Origin: Taenia hydatigena
Lineage: Eukaryota; Platyhelminthes; Cestoda; Cyclophyllidea; Taeniidae
NCBI GenBank assembly: GCA_036345935.2
Contig: JADWOT020001145.1
Span: forward strand, 62,001 to 126,000
Length of the DNA: 64,000 nt
Reading direction: 5' to 3'
Part shown: in pieces, positions 26,801 to 41,067 of the stretch
How positions within the stretch are numbered: the first letter of the stretch is position 1
How the letters are laid out: each line of letters starts with the position of its first letter
Program-made: the position numbers and the translations under genes
The notes under the pieces: generated by a model
Seen by the model: only the letters and a program-made list of their open reading frames with translations
What the model was told of the DNA's origin: nothing
Database searches by the model: none

Positions 26801-27598
26801 TATGCTATCAGCTGAATAAGATTTTTAGAGAATGGGTATAAGCATTACGACTATGACTACATAACCCATCTGGTAGGTCCTTTGCACTTCCATAATAGAG
26901 AGTTACTATCCAACTTGGGGTCTCTGACGCCCGTCAGATATTGATTTTTGCAGTCATTATTAACGGATGGAGAGATAAGTCAAAGGAGATGGCGTTCGAA
27001 ATTCAGCTTTGGAATATCAAGCACTTATGTTGCGAATCCTACCTTCAGACAGGTTGAGCACCATTTATACGGTCGCTACCATCCTTGATTTCGGAATTCA
27101 CCTACGAATGAGTCATTATTTGGCGTCTACAATTCTAACCATCATCTCCGAGGAGCTGCTAATATGCACCCAGCTCATATCGAGTCTACTCTAGCCGGTT
27201 CTGCTCAACTGCTTTGTCATGAACATCTACCTATAGTCGACTGAACAAACAGATGGAATACAAAGGAATAACCGATTAATGGGACAATAAGCGATTGTCA
27301 ATCTAGGCATTTCATCGTTTAGCCGTTAACGCTGGCGAACCATAACCGTCTTATTCACAGTCAACTCTCTGTAGACAACATTGGCACACACGGTCAGCTT
27401 CATAACTTCTCCCATTTTACAAGCCTTTATAGCCACGTGCATTCGAGCACGCATGCAGTATAAGTTGTGTCCGCTCACGAAATGAGAAGGTTTAAAGAGT
27501 GAGAAGTATTAGTTAGACAAAATCGCATCACTTAGTACTGGATCCCACCAACGTCAATGACAGGAAGGCGGTAGGATTAGTGAGGCCGCAAACGAAGC
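23891..27598. other. No gene recognised
   Basis: AT-rich DNA with only short, low-quality open frames on both strands. The longest, minus 24872-25141 at 89 codons, is hydrophobic and has no recognisable domain. No array, RNA gene or clear mobile element was seen. Confidence 0.45.
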
Positions 27599-27670
27599 AC
27601 CGGTGAGGGGACTGGAATCCGCACATTTCCACTTAGGAAGCAAACGCCCCATCAATTAAGCCACACCAGT
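27599..27670 (-). tRNA. tRNA-Arg(CCT)-like sequence, possibly a pseudogene
   Basis: The 72-nt minus-strand segment folds as a tRNA. A 7-bp acceptor stem ACTGGTG/CACCGGT includes one T-G wobble. The D stem is GCTT/GGGC with an 8-nt loop. The anticodon stem TTTGC/GTGGA pairs only with wobbles around loop TTCCTAA, which gives anticodon CCT. The variable loop is AATGT. The T arm has two mismatches (C-C and A-C), and its B box GGATTCCAGTCC departs from GGTTCGANTCC. The A box TGGCTTAATTGATGG is near consensus. No run of T follows within a few bases downstream. The weak T arm and wobble-rich anticodon stem suggest a decaying tRNA or the head of a tRNA-derived SINE more than a working gene. Confidence 0.5.
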
Positions 27671-29485
27671 TCGTTAGCGACTTCCATCCATTGCGTTTTG
27701 GTCTAGTCCCTCTGTCTCAAATTCGCTGCGCAATATCACGTCAGCACGACTCCCACAAATCCGATTCCGCCACTCCTCCACATCTCCACTCGGTCTTTCC
27801 AACCATCTTACACATCACTCCTACCGTAAATCCTATCGTTTGACAAAAGCAACTTAACAAATTCCAACTCATGTTCCATGCAACTGATCTCGTCACACTC
27901 GTAATTTAATAATTTGTTTTATTCCTTTTGTTGATTTTCCCAACATTTTCGGCAGTTCCATAAATAAACACGATTGAAGGAATGTAGCGTTACGAAGCAA
28001 AGTTCGCTCCGAATTCCCCCACTTGTATACCGAATGCTCTTAAAAGTACCTTTGATAGATTTGCTACTGATCCTTTCTCTATAGCTTGCTTCGTGCTGGC
28101 ATTGGTGGCTTTTACACCTTCGAGGATTGGCTGCGTTTTTTCGATGCAACAGTGTAACCGATGTTCTGCCACCCGTACTAATTGCAACTGCTACCGAAAT
28201 CCCTCGTACTATGGACGGTTTTGCACTGTATTCGGATCCACTGCTATCGAATTTTTGATCTCATCAAGGCCGCATTGATACTCGGAGGGTCCCTCTTGTG
28301 ATACCTTTCCAGCTATTAATGCTATCCTATTTCGATTAGAAACAACTTTCACTTAAGTTCCATCATAGAAGCTTGCATCTGCTTGTGAACACAAGTAGCA
28401 GATGCGCATCTTTTTGACAGCAGTGTTTTCTAAGCAAAAAACGCAAAATACTGCTACTCGTATGCTACCAAGTCTAATTCAAGCGACTAGCAACACCAGG
28501 TGTTCCGTATGAGGGCGTAGGGTTTAGATAATAGTTTCAATTCCAAGAATTCGATGACAGACGAAGGCTTTGAGGCTTACTAGTTGTACACATGATTAGC
28601 TGGCTAAGATCGTTGATTTTTGCGCCGAGTTTCCTTACGATGATGACTGATTGGACTCCCACCCTGAACTGAACGGCTACTCACTTGTTGACAATGAAGG
28701 GTGGTGGGTCTCGAAAAGCATGTTCTGATAGGTAATGAAGTTACTTAGTCACTTCATCATCCACACCACTTCTTCATTCTTAGTGAAAATGTTCACCCAT
28801 TGATGACATTGAATGCTTGCTTCTATTAATTTGATGACGCCTGAGGCTCCTCGCCCTCAAATATGGATGGTGAAATGACAACGATTTTCCTATTAGGCTA
28901 TTTTCCGTTAGCCTTCTTTCTCTTCAATGATTCTATCGGAACTGGTGTCAACGCACCACGATGTCGAGGCAAGGGTCTTCATAAGTGCTCTTGCACCAGT
29001 TGAAGCCAGATTAAAATCATCTCTCTCCAAACTTCAGAGTAAAGTGGGATTCAATCGCACATTTCGGGTGTATTGCAGCCAAAATGTTGTAGGAGGACAC
29101 CGTCGGGGGCCGGAGAAAGTTTGCAAGAAAAAATTCTTTAATGTGATGACACTTGCACTTGTGTCAAAGTCTCCTAAGTCGACATGTTTGATTACAAGCC
29201 ATGGGCAACAATAAACGTCCGCCATTTATTTTTTTCCTTAATTGTTTCCATTGTGATAACTGTCTTTAAACACTCAAGTGACATATTTGCAGATACCCCC
29301 ACAAGTGATGCTTTCGCACGACACTCATTGCCTAGATATGCGAATCTTTTGCGACAGAGATGCGGCAACTGTTCTTTTCTCTACCTTTTTTGGCTTTTAC
29401 CCTATCTCACGAAGTCGAGTTGGCAACTTTCTGCTGACTAAAGATCGATCGACGGCCAAACCATCCGTTGTATTTATGCTCCTTA
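27671..29485. other. No gene recognised
   Basis: Overlapping short frames occur on the minus strand at 27919-28187 and on the plus strand at 28927-29441. The minus frame at 27990-28187 is rich in Ala, Lys, Ser and Val and might be helical, but no family is recognised. No repeats noted. Confidence 0.35.
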
Positions 29486-29662
29486 TGTTTAACTGCCGAG
29501 TTCGGCTTAGGTCACTTAGGTGGCCAAATTGCGTTTGCCGCGTGTACTGGCCTCTGTACCTTGCCAGTAGTTCCAACCCCTTCCTGCTTGCCAAACACGT
29601 ATCTAGCATCAGCATCATGCCTTAAGTTGCCTTCAAGGAAGCGTTTAGGCGGTACTGTTGTA
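29486..29662 (+). mobile_element. Old solo LTR-like unit (177 bp)
   Basis: Runs from TGTTTAAC to a degraded CTGTTGTA end. Along its length it matches the 176-bp units in the 54-kb cluster: the GGTCAC...AGGTGGCC block, then ATTGC...GC, CTGGCCTC, and TTGCCTTCAAGGAAGC near the 3' end. Length agrees to one base, so it is probably a full-length but old copy. No target duplication was seen. Confidence 0.55.
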
Positions 29663-30397
29663 GAGTGCTGTGCTCCACCGGACATTAGAGGCATATTTAA
29701 CTCTCTTCTGTCCCAAGACAAAAAATTTCATGCAACAAGCTAGCCTTGCATTTGTCCCGCTTACCCGCTACAGTTCGAGCACACACAAAGTCCTCTCTTC
29801 ATAAAGGCAACTTTTAGAGGTAGTTGGTGGTCCAAGAATGAAAAAGGGTTGCAGGATTTAAGGACCTGAGTGCTAATTACTGCACCACAGGGCCAAAATT
29901 TCAGTGCAACAGTGGCAGTTGGTGTCAAGATACGGGAAAAAGAGATGATGAGAAGGTAAAAATCATGCTTCTATGGGGCTCTAATTCTCAAATGCTGCAT
30001 TGTAACCGCAACCCCATATCTTTCTACGAATCTCCCAACAATTGTCACCAACGCGGTACTATTTGACACCACTAACTATTTACTCACCTCAACCACACTA
30101 GCCTCAATTGCATTACCACTAAGCACTCTTGTCGATGCTGCCTTTACGCTTTCACCTTCTTGAAGCCGCTGCCGCTGGCGGTATTAAGCAAAATTCAACC
30201 ACAAAATCACAAGCAGATAGGGTGCCTCCAGCGTCCGCCCCTCTAAACTGTTTAGTAGTCTTTTGCACGCAGCCAGCGCATTCAATTTAATCTGCGGAGC
30301 AACAATTTTAGCAGCGCATCAGCCCTGTCTCATTATTTAGATAAGATAACTGGTCATTCCATCGTTTCATATACATGCCTTAGAGAATAAGGCAGTC
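29663..30397. other. No gene recognised
   Basis: AT-rich unique-looking DNA between the LTR-like unit and the tandem array. Confidence 0.4.
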
Positions 30398-30950
30398 ACA
30401 TTGCAAAAATCGAGACAAAATCGACAAATTCTCGGCTCTCGTCAAATCAACTGCAGACATATGGATCAACGCTATAGTAAATAACAAAAAATCTCGGCTC
30501 TCTTCAATCCAACAGCAGTTACATGGTTGAAATTGATGGTAAACAAACGACGAATTCTCGGCTCTCGTCATTTCAACTGTAGTCATATGGTATTAGTCGC
30601 GACAACAATCACAAATTCGCGGACTCGTTATTCAACTGCAGTCACATGCTACAAATGGATGTTAAACCAACGGCAAATCCCCGGCTATCGTCAGTTCGAC
30701 TGCAATCATATGGTAGAAATGGAGTAACTAACGTTAAATTCTCGAATATCGTCAATTCAACTGCAGTCAAATGACGTAAATCGATGGTAAATTAACGACA
30801 AATTCTCGGCTCTAGTCAAATAAACTGCAGTCATATGGTGGAAATGGAGTAACTAACGTTAAATTCTCGGCTCTCGCTAATTCAACTGCAGTCATATAAT
30901 AGAAATCGAGACGCAAACGACAAATTCTCGGCTCGTGCCAATCCATAACG
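30398..30950 (+). repeat. Tandem array, about nine 61-64 bp units
   Basis: The anchor CTCGGCTCTCGTC recurs with spacings of 62, 64, 61, 62, 61, 64, 61 and 61 bp (starts at about 30431, 30493, 30557, 30618, 30680, 30741, 30805, 30866 and 30927). Each unit also carries a variant of CTGCAGTCATATGG followed by a variable A-rich linker with GAAAT or GATGGTAAA. Unit-to-unit divergence is moderate. Two units (30741 and 30866) share the linker GGAGTAACTAACGTTAAATT, so some duplication was of two-unit blocks. This is a minisatellite with no coding sense; frames through it are shadows. Confidence 0.9.
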
Positions 30951-33900
30951 CCTTATATTCTAAGAGCTTTTATTTACAAGCTGCTACATATCCTGCGCTA
31001 AGGAATCTAAATTCATAATTTTAGCGCCGTCCAAATTTAATGAAGACTCAAATAGTGTATGGTAAACTCTCTCACACGATTTTTTGCTCAAAGGTTTGGC
31101 CGAATACGCGACTGTTAATCATCCGCGTTTGGGCCACTGTGAGTAATGTGAGCCGTGTTGCAAGATCTTATCCAACTCGACATGCTCTTTACTAAAATGG
31201 TTTTTACACGAACTCGCAATATCCTCTGTGCTGTTTAGAAACTTAATTTTATGCCTAGCACTCATTTTTCGTTAGCAAAATAGAAGGCTTCGTTCCATCT
31301 TAAGATGCGCTTTTCACTTTTATTTATATCCACACAATGAAATGCACGTACATTTACGCCCATGTCAGTGAGCATACAAGTTCATAGGTATGGAAGAAAA
31401 AATTACGAGCGACTTTATTTACCGACTTTCTGGCTAACACTCTGATCTCCATATAGCGCAAACTCTAACTTAGTTTTTCATCCCCTGCGCCATATGACCG
31501 CTACACCCGCCACCACTTCATCGACCTGTGATAGTGTAGACAGCGGAAACTCGGACACGCCCTCCGTTTTCACCGTTCTGCATCAATGAGGCGATGCACG
31601 TGGTGGTCTAAATGGGAGGAGAATCCGCTAACTTAATTTGGCCCAGCTCAATTTCCTTATAATACCATTTTACAATCTCTGTAATTTTTTAACGGTGTGC
31701 AATAACATTTGTTAATATTTCGTTTAGCATGAATAAATGCTTTTCATTTTTTCGCCTTTAAGGATGGCGTTGTAGAACACTGCCAAATTTTATGCCCAGT
31801 CCACCGCCGACCATGTTTGGCGAAAGTTAGGAATCAACAAACCACAAAAGGCAATCAACCAGTGACTAAGAGGCATCTTCGTAGGGATCATATTTTGATT
31901 ACTTACAGTAAGACGTGCACCGTCTGACTGAGCAAATCTTTCACTACCGAAAAGGACACAAAATTAGTGAAAAAAAAATCACTTCCTTTAAAACCTCAAA
32001 TCTTGACAGAAAGTTAAATAAGTCAAAGAATTGGTGAGCGAATCCTCGGTTTATGCAATTCCTAATAAGCAAGGTTAAGCAAACTGCCTATCATCTAAAT
32101 CATACTAAACAAAATAAGAGGAAAGTAAAGCTGTTCATTTGATTGTCAGACTAGGAATATCAGTCAATAATAGTGCTTCACAATGGAAGTATACGTTTTA
32201 ATGTCAAACTGACTAATTGGTGTTTCCAGACACCCATAATTTTAGCTCATTGCATTTCATACACCGTCTCCTACACCATCGAAACCACAAATTTCATATT
32301 ACTCCTTTCTTTAAAGCCATATGCTTTACCCACCAACAGTGTATATCTGGGACACCAAAAGCAGACCCCTATCAGTGAGATCATCAAAGCATCCTCAGGT
32401 CTTCACCCTGATTTTATCCTCAAATTCTGCATTAGGAACGCAACCACATCCGCGAAAAGTAAAGGTCCTCACAAAAAGAATTTGCATACTGTATAAAACA
32501 GGACTTAAAATTACCCTGACAACGTCTGTAAAATTAAATCTGGTAGCAACTAAATTGTAAAGAGGAGAGCACAAATAACTACAGCACGTAACTCTGTAAA
32601 ACCGATTTTTATTGTTTTAACTTCCTGCGTAGAAAATACCATTTTCGGATGGTTATTCTTATGCAAAGCGCACTCCCGGAAGATGGTCCTTCCTACTTTA
32701 GCTTTGCGATGATCATCCTATTTGTATTGAACAGTCAGTCAAGCTGTTATAAAATTAGGTTGGCCGCAGCTGCTTGATTTTACATTCTCTGGCCATCTTT
32801 GAGAAGCTCAGAAGAAGTCAGATAGAGTGATGAATGTAGGCTTCCTTGTTTACCGATCGACATCCTGCTGGCACCGGCAATACATTGGATGCCACTAACG
32901 AGCAAATTAGGGGCCCATGCAACAGCACTTTCCTACAGCATTGTGGCAGCATAAGCCACAAGACGCATGTTGTGAGTAAAAATCAAAGGGTACGCTGTTG
33001 TCTCTTTCTGTTGACGATTATGCCTACTAACAAGAAAATCAGCCAGTTGGTTCATGGTGCGCAGTCGATTTAATGTCTCGGGAGCATTTTCACTCAGTAA
33101 GAGCATCATTTACAGCTGTATTCATTCTGTAAAATATTTCATGGACTGAAGACGAGAATTATCAAGAGTGCATTATCATATGAAATTTTCGCAAGTTTTT
33201 GAAGCACTCTGATTTCAGCATCCGTTAAATGGTTCCCGTCATTGCAGCCCTAACTAAAGACTGGATGCTAACAAAGTAAGTACATCTCCTCGGCAGTTAA
33301 CGATTTGCTCAAAACATACAGTTGTGTATTTAATGACTCCGTGAGTGTGGGATAGACTTATCAGTCCATGCTTCTGCGTTTTTTTCTAATTCTACCCTCC
33401 TTAAATCACAGTCTTAAAAATGAAGGCGACAATAGACAAACTGGCAGTGAATGCGTCAGATGTCTGTCATGAACCGATTATTATAGTTATTTTTGAGTCT
33501 CTATCGGTTTTCTTGTAAAATATGCACTAAATTTTTCTCTTCTTTCCATATAAGTGAGAAACCTTGACTTTATCTCCCATTGCGGCCACAAACAACAACA
33601 TCTTTCAAAATGCAGTCTCTGCCTCAAAGCTAAAAGCATATTCCTTAGCAATGTCCTTATTTGCGGCGCCGTTTATGGTCTGCATTATGCAGTATTTTTA
33701 CTTCGCTTTCCTTATGTTCGAAGGAAAAACGGGACAGGAATCAACAGGAGGTGCAAAACATGTTTAATATTGAGCCCTTATCTGCTCAAAAAACATAGCT
33801 GAGTGTGATTTACGAAATGTGAGCTCGGCAGACCGTTTGATAGCACTGAAACACGTAAAAATGAGCGTACTCTTTTTATTACGTCACTGCTCAAGCATAC

Positions 33901-36900
33901 TATCCTTCCTAACAGCTGATGGTTCAAGTGTTAATATTTTCACTTAACTGTCTCACTGTCTAAAATATCCGAAATGCCAAGGTGACCTAACGCAGTGCGC
34001 TGCCCTCTGAAACGATGTTTGCTTCGTCGTATCAAGCAAGCAACGCTCAGCTAGTTCTTCACACAGTTTCTACGATTACTGCTTGCTTACGGATCCTAAT
34101 CAGTAGTGCGATTGCAGTCTGCGCAGTGAGTGCTCTTTCGATTCCATTTATCGATGGACTAAGTTAGCATAAAACTCATCACGGACTTACAGATATTGTT
34201 GAAGCAAAAGGGTTTCACAATATTCCCACCAAACAGCCCACATCATATGACTGCAAAGCAAAGGAAACCATAGCAAAGCATGAGCATCCATCGCAAGACA
34301 AACCAAGTAAATCAACAATACCCACGGAAGTGATTTTATCGCTTGTGTTCCAGCAACGCCTCCCAAGTTGGAAGTTCTGCGCAACATCCAATGCAGTAGA
34401 GGCGTATTTCTGAATCCTCTGTTATTTGGTCTGCAGTGGGGCACAATAAAGCACAAATTTATTAAACATTTTGCGTACCGCAAGGCTATTGCGAAGGTTT
34501 GAGCACAAAATGCATTTAAGCAAAATTTAACGGGGTATGCTTGCAAATGTGTGTTCCAATAAAATGACGGAGAAGGGAATCAAACTTTTTGAACGGTTAA
34601 AACAAAGACGGCACATACTATGATTTATACCTTTTTTGGTTTTTAAGACAAATCAGTTGTGTTATAGATAGCAGATGTGAGTGCATAAGGCATGATTGCT
34701 AAATTTTGTGACCATCCCTACCTTCTTGATGGCACAACAGTAGCTGGACAAGTTGGACAATGCGTCGACACTCAACTAAAAGATGTCAGGCAAGTATATT
34801 TGAGGCAAATCGTATTGGCAGCTGCACATGGGAGTAGCAAAGTGATCGGCATAAACCAGGGCTCGCCTTAGTTGACCAGTTGTGATTTTCGCTTGGGTTC
34901 AAACAAGAGCACAGATACTAACGAAACGTCAAATACCTGCGCATAAACATGCATTTCTACGCACTCAGACATACGTACATAAATGGGCAGCAAGTTATTT
35001 TACCGGGTATGTGTGTGAATGTGGAAGTTTACCTCAAAATTGAAGGGCGATTACGGCGATGGTCGCGAAAAATGTGCACTCAGAATAAGGCGGCGGTCCT
35101 GAATAAGGCAGAGCATATTAGACATTCATGGAAGGCCAATTTGGCAACGAGGAAGGCGAGCCGCGTGAGATCCTGCGACAGGGCTTGTAGCAAATCAAAT
35201 ATTAAAGCGTATGTACTATCTGGGTCTGTCCTCAGGCTTGCGAGGAATTAAAATTTAGAGGAGCAATAGTCGTGCATCCGGCAAATGCAGACATATGGTA
35301 GGGGTCACCACAACTCACTTCTCTATTATTTTGTTGCATGTTTTGAACTTATTAAGTCCTAGGCAGGGCAAGAAGCTGCCTGTCAGTGAGGACTTTTTGA
35401 TGTACTGAGCATTTACGACGCCTTTATTTTAGTGTGCATGAACCGATAGTCTGTTACTTTTCATCACCAACGAGAAGGCGTTTCGCCGATCTCCAAAGTA
35501 TGGGCATATAGTGGAATAAGCAATGAGCTGCCTCTTATAGGTCTCTGAGACATCGTTCCACAGAAAATGAATCCATGTCTTACTAATTGATCAGTACTTG
35601 ATATTTCTGCCCCGCGACAATTAGTGCTAAGAACAGGCTCGATATGCAGCACAAACTATTAGGCATTTGAACGATTGCAACCTCTCATTCATAATGTAAG
35701 TCAGAGGGGAATTATACGATGCTAGGTTGGCGAGTCCACCGACTAAGAGAAACACCAAGCTAATGTATTAATACTCTAACTCCTCGATCTTTAAGAAGAC
35801 TAGATGCGTCCATCATGACGTTCTTCTTCATGGCCAGAAACTGGTGCAATCGTGTCGCTAATTATAACGAATACGTCAGTGGCTTATGTTAGGTCTTTTT
35901 AACTGTAAAAGTATGCATTATCCTCCACTATTGAAATAAAAGGGTTCACATTATCCTTAGTGCATACAAATTTAGCTAGTGCGCATGAAAAAGGCTAGGT
36001 GATCTACGAATGGCTGCGCCTGTTGACAGGCATTATCTGTGTCGTATGCATCTGCAGGATTGCCTCAGAGGATGGCTAAATTGCATATACCAAGCCACCA
36101 GTGCGAATCCGAGCCATTCCAGAAAACAACGTCTCAACAATTTAGCCACAAAAAGGAAAGACTAACTACTGAATAGCAAAATATTGCAAATGCAGTCTTG
36201 TTTGGCTAAAAAACGTTATCGACCAAAAGGACCGCGCAGAAACCTCCAGAGTAGCACTAAGTTACTAGCCGTGCATAAAAGAATTAGAGCGAATTCAAAG
36301 CGCGATAACTGGCCAGAAAGGGTTCCAATTTTAAGACGGAACATTGCGCGATGCAAATTGGAAAGCGCCCATGCAATAATAAAATGGGAGAAAAATACAC
36401 TTTGAGATGGAAGATTTATCGTGTTACTCAAAAGCACGCAATGCGGTGCCACATACAACGCCAGCTATCGAGTTAGATGTTATAATGAGCAGTAGCGGCA
36501 GTAGTAGCAGCAGTATTAGATGCGGGATAGCAGCAGGGTTGCATGTGCATGGTGGCATTGTTATGGGGCCTTCCTCTCCTCATCCTCTCACTGCCATAAT
36601 TGCTGCAATCGGCCTGTGTGCGGCGGATACAGGATGTTAAAAAATGATTAACGGGCTACGTAAATTCACGCAACGCAGCGATTTGCTTTATTTTGAACAT
36701 ATAAATAACCAAGAAATGGCCACATCTTTGTGGTTATCCATGGAAATATTGTGCACTGCATTATAAAGTGCCTTTGCACGCTTCTTGGACTCATGCATCC
36801 ATGCATGCGAGCGTAGTGAAATTCAGTTCCAAATGTATATATGCAAATACCTTACAGTTACTGACCGATAAAGTTCACTGCATGATAGGAAAACATAGAG

Positions 36901-39900
36901 CTGGTTGAGCTCTTGCAAGGCAAAGACAAACACTGTGATGCACAGGTTTTAAGCAACCTTCTTCAATGACCAGGGGTGCTCACAATCAGATAGAAAAGTC
37001 ATCTGCGTTTGAGGAAAATAAAACATTTGTTTTTTTAGGAAATTTCTACAATCAGCATTCTTTGGAGCCACCACTTTAGCACAAAGCTGCTTGACAGTAG
37101 CTCTATGCTCTTAAAATCAGCACGCTGAAGTAGACCCTAAGTTTACACATTCAGCGGCTTTGGAATTATTTCACGCCAGTCTAAAATTTGCAGCTCTTTT
37201 ATTTCAAACAGCCTCCTTGCACTAGCATCAGAGAGATATGGTGATGGAAATAAGAGCTGAAAAACAACTTTAATGGAAAATGGGTAAGTGTTAACTAAGA
37301 ATGGTACCGGGAAGCAAATTTTTGCTGTGATAATTAGCTGGAAACCTTTAATATACACATAAATGTACATAAAAGATTGATCCTCACCATCAGATGATGC
37401 ATGGTGCTCCTAACTGTACCTTAGCGTAGCATTTTTTACCCCAAATAATCAGAATCGGCTGGTCTGTCCTGTCGGGGTCAGCACAATAGACAGTCGCCCA
37501 GACAGATGCGCCTTTACCTAAAGGCATATGTTGTTTTCCAGTGGTGGCCCGTCTGTGGCAACCAAACCTAAGCAAATCGTAAATCAGCCTGTAATTATGC
37601 ATTCGGAAACCACTGTATCAATTGGAGAAGGCAATCAACCTCTATGCCCGCTGCGGCCTAAAAAGCTCCTTTGAAGCGGCAAGACATCATGAAAGATTAC
37701 GCAGATGTAGCCGATGAAAGAAAGCATTCCGAATAGCAATTTCCAGCTTTATAGAAATCATATTTTTCGCAGAGGGAGGACCTAAAATATCAGCGCACTG
37801 ACCGAAATTTTTAAATCATTTTTTTCCTTGGACATTAGCTGTTTGATTTAGGAATAAATATGGATCCACTAATGGGTAGAATGCCAGCTGTTTGTCGTGA
37901 CCTATTCTATCTTAAAACCTTAAAATTAGTTTAAAATTTTACAACATTTGACCTCATGCTTACCCACTTTGCTCCATAATTTCCATTCGCCAAAAAAAAC
38001 AGTGTAGATGTCCACGATAAATCTGTCTAGCTCTGACTGTCTAATCTACGTTGATCCAATTTATTGTGCACTCATGTCTGCACCCAGTTCGATTTCCATT
38101 CGTGTGTGTTGCATATTTGCTTTGGGTTCTGCCTGCAAAGACTTGGAAAGAAATAACGTTTTGGTGCAAATCAAACGAGAAAGTTGGACGTCACTGCCGA
38201 GGTTCAGAAATGTTCTAGGTCTTTCTGTAGTTCCAAAGCAAAGGTATCTGCTTAAGAGGCACAAGTAGCAAATGCGCTTTTAACACGAGTAATTCTTTAT
38301 TACATTAAAAACAGATTTTATCTGATACTTGATCGTCAGCGTGACATCTCTACGATAGTATTGCTGGCCATCAGATGATGTAGATTCTTAAAATGAAGAA
38401 TAATTTTATTAAGTTAGAGGTGGCTAAGACAGCGTTTCCTGTTGCAAAGAAGGAATAAGCAGTAAGTGTACTAGACCACAACTGTAAGCGGAGCATCGCT
38501 TGCATATTGTGCAGACACTAGGGTAGACAAAGAAACTTAGATTAGGATAGGCTAGTCCTGGCTACATGGTGTATCATCTATGTTTCGTGTCCACTTCCGT
38601 CCTCAATCATTCAAGTAATATCACATTTGTATCCCAAAATCTATTAAAAGATGTTAGGATTAGATAAGAGATAAGAGAGGTCACTGAAACTTGTTGACAA
38701 GTGTAGTCTCATGCACGCACCTGCCTTAAATATTATCGACGCCAGAGCTAGTCGCTCATCCGCCCTCAATTTCGTTCGTCTTAATGTTTTTCCAAAGCCT
38801 AGTTTACCTATTTTCGATCCTCTTATTCTAACTGGTCATTCATAGCCAATGTTACTTCAAATGAGACGCATGGATCCTACAAATATAAAGGATGAGCTTT
38901 TTGTGATGGACCTTGTGTCAGCCTACTGTTTGTGATCCCGGCAGTCAAATATTTTGCTGTTTCGCAAACTCATTGAAGCAGTGTAGGATGCACTTCCTCA
39001 TCAAACTTTAATTAAATTAAGATGAATGATGCACGCAAGTCATTTTAAAAAATTGTTTGGTACGAAAATGACCGCTGGCTTAATAATGAGAGGAGTTGGA
39101 ATAGAAATTTTGGCACTAGCAGCAGGCAAACCTTGACCTCATTTTTATTTTTTTCACGGTTAAATGCAAATGCGCTTTAACTGCCCATATATCTAATCGC
39201 ATCAAGTTTAATTTGTGAACGCTTATTTGCACGGCATAGCACGGAGTGTGGATTCATAGCCCTTCGTATGATCTGATACACACTTAACAAGCATTTGCTC
39301 ACAATTCTGATCAAAAGCAGAAATCGTCCTTTGCATCACTGAATTTGGAAGCATATGCTCTCAATGTCCGAACCACTGATGACTCATTTGCAGCAATCCA
39401 TCCGTTGACCGATCGGTCGATAAGACAAACTATTTCAAAGCCACTGCGCATTGGTCAGCTCATTAGGAGATCGATATGATGAAGAACACTTGTACATACG
39501 ACGCCATTTTATTGTTTTTTTATTGTTAGAGATAGAGCTAAGTAGGACGGTAATTGCACGGACAAGTGAAACCGACTCAAAATGTAAGCATTTTTCAACG
39601 TGTATTGGAGGAAAGGGTCCTCCCCTGAAGACATCTTGAACGGTAAGATTCCGCTCCTGGACAGTCAGTAAAGGAGCCACGTAAACTCAGTTTATTAATT
39701 GCAATTGGATTATGTCTTCCATAAAGCCATCCCAAATGAGAGCTGTTAATTAACACCATTGTTTTTTGCCGCATTGGTGAGTCTAGCAGGGTCCATCCAG
39801 AAAGCTGCTTTAACATGTCTTCCAGTAGGCGAATTGGCTCTTCTTTGAATAAGGACAATGAACAATCGCTCTATCGGCACTTTGACATCAATGCATTTTC

Positions 39901-41067
39901 ATCTACATTTTACTGCCTGCAGCTACCAAAGAAAAGAACTATTAGATGCTATTGAATTAGCAGGTTTGTTCGCTGATATTAAGCCTTGCAAAATATTTTG
40001 CAGTCTAAGTGGAAGTAGATTAACAACCCTTTACCATCATGGGTAATTCATGAATTCCTAGTTTTGCTGCTGTTGGCAGAAGCAGAAAGCAAATGATGGC
40101 ATTTCCGCTTTCTGTAAAAGCTTATTTATGCTTATGGTCTTAAATATATTCATGTTTACTTTTGGCGTCTTCTGTTTGTCAGCCATAGAGTGCTTTTGCA
40201 TGCTGCGCTGTTAAGTATGAATTAGTACTACTCTAAATCTGTGATGCCTGCTGTTGCGCACAAAAACTCTCTTAACGGGCCTAATCAAGACCGCTACCAT
40301 CCAAATCAACATTTAGCTGTAGCGTAAAAATTGAAGAAATGATTTGATAAGAAAATGGAAGGGAAGATGTCATGACTCGCCCCCAGTTTACATTATTCTT
40401 GCCTTTGCCTTACACTTCGGTCCACTGCCATTCTTCGAACGGAGAAGGGAGAGGCGGAGAAGAAACAAAAGGCTACATAGTGCTAAAGCAAAACGTAGCT
40501 TAAGAAAGGCACGCAAGACGAGCTAGGTCATGGAAATGATAATAGTCAGGAGAATCACGATCAAGAGCATGTCTAGCGTTGATGTGATAGAATTCTTTCC
40601 TGCTGCAGGTGTGAAATTCATCAGTGGTACGTGTTGCACGCAGCGTGTCGCGTGGTCTATCGTATTTCTGTGTCAAACAGTAAATTTCCTTTGCGTGCTG
40701 CGTTAGTGGATTAGCAGCAGAGATGACGACGCCTGCGCTCCTGACACTTCTTCCTCTTTCTCTCGACTTAAGGTAGGTTCTTTTCTTTAATCCTCTTACT
40801 GATGTGCATTGTTTCCGTTTTATCTGCTTTAGCCGGTTTTATTTAGCAGATCATGGCTTAATAACCGACAGAATCATTTAGATTTCATTGCAGTATTCTT
40901 GCTGCTGACTTTGAATTTGTCGTCAAATTTAACAGCTTATTTGATTTAGATCTTAGCAGCTCCTATTGTGCCGGACAGTGAATGAGTTTACTAAAGATGT
41001 TGTAAGTTTAAGGATTTAATTACTTATTTAATTACCGCAACTTTTGGGGGACCAGTAGCTCAATTCT
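30951..41067. other. Long stretch with no recognised gene
   Basis: AT-rich intergenic DNA. Open frames up to 119 codons occur on both strands (32173-32560, 33554-33802, minus 34187-34546, 34949-35251, minus 37143-37602, minus 39595-39858) but none shows a domain I can defend. The minus pair at 37143-37602 and the plus frame at 33564-33767 have protein-like composition and could be isolated exons. I see no tRNA, long repeat or transposon protein. Confidence 0.35.

Noticed and set aside
39595..39858. Minus-strand frame with EEPIRLLEDMLKQLSGWTLL, resembling the N-terminal part of M13 (neprilysin-like) peptidases
   Set aside because: Only about 25 residues fit. The zinc-binding HExxH motif and other exons are absent from the neighbourhood, so the resemblance is too weak to annotate.
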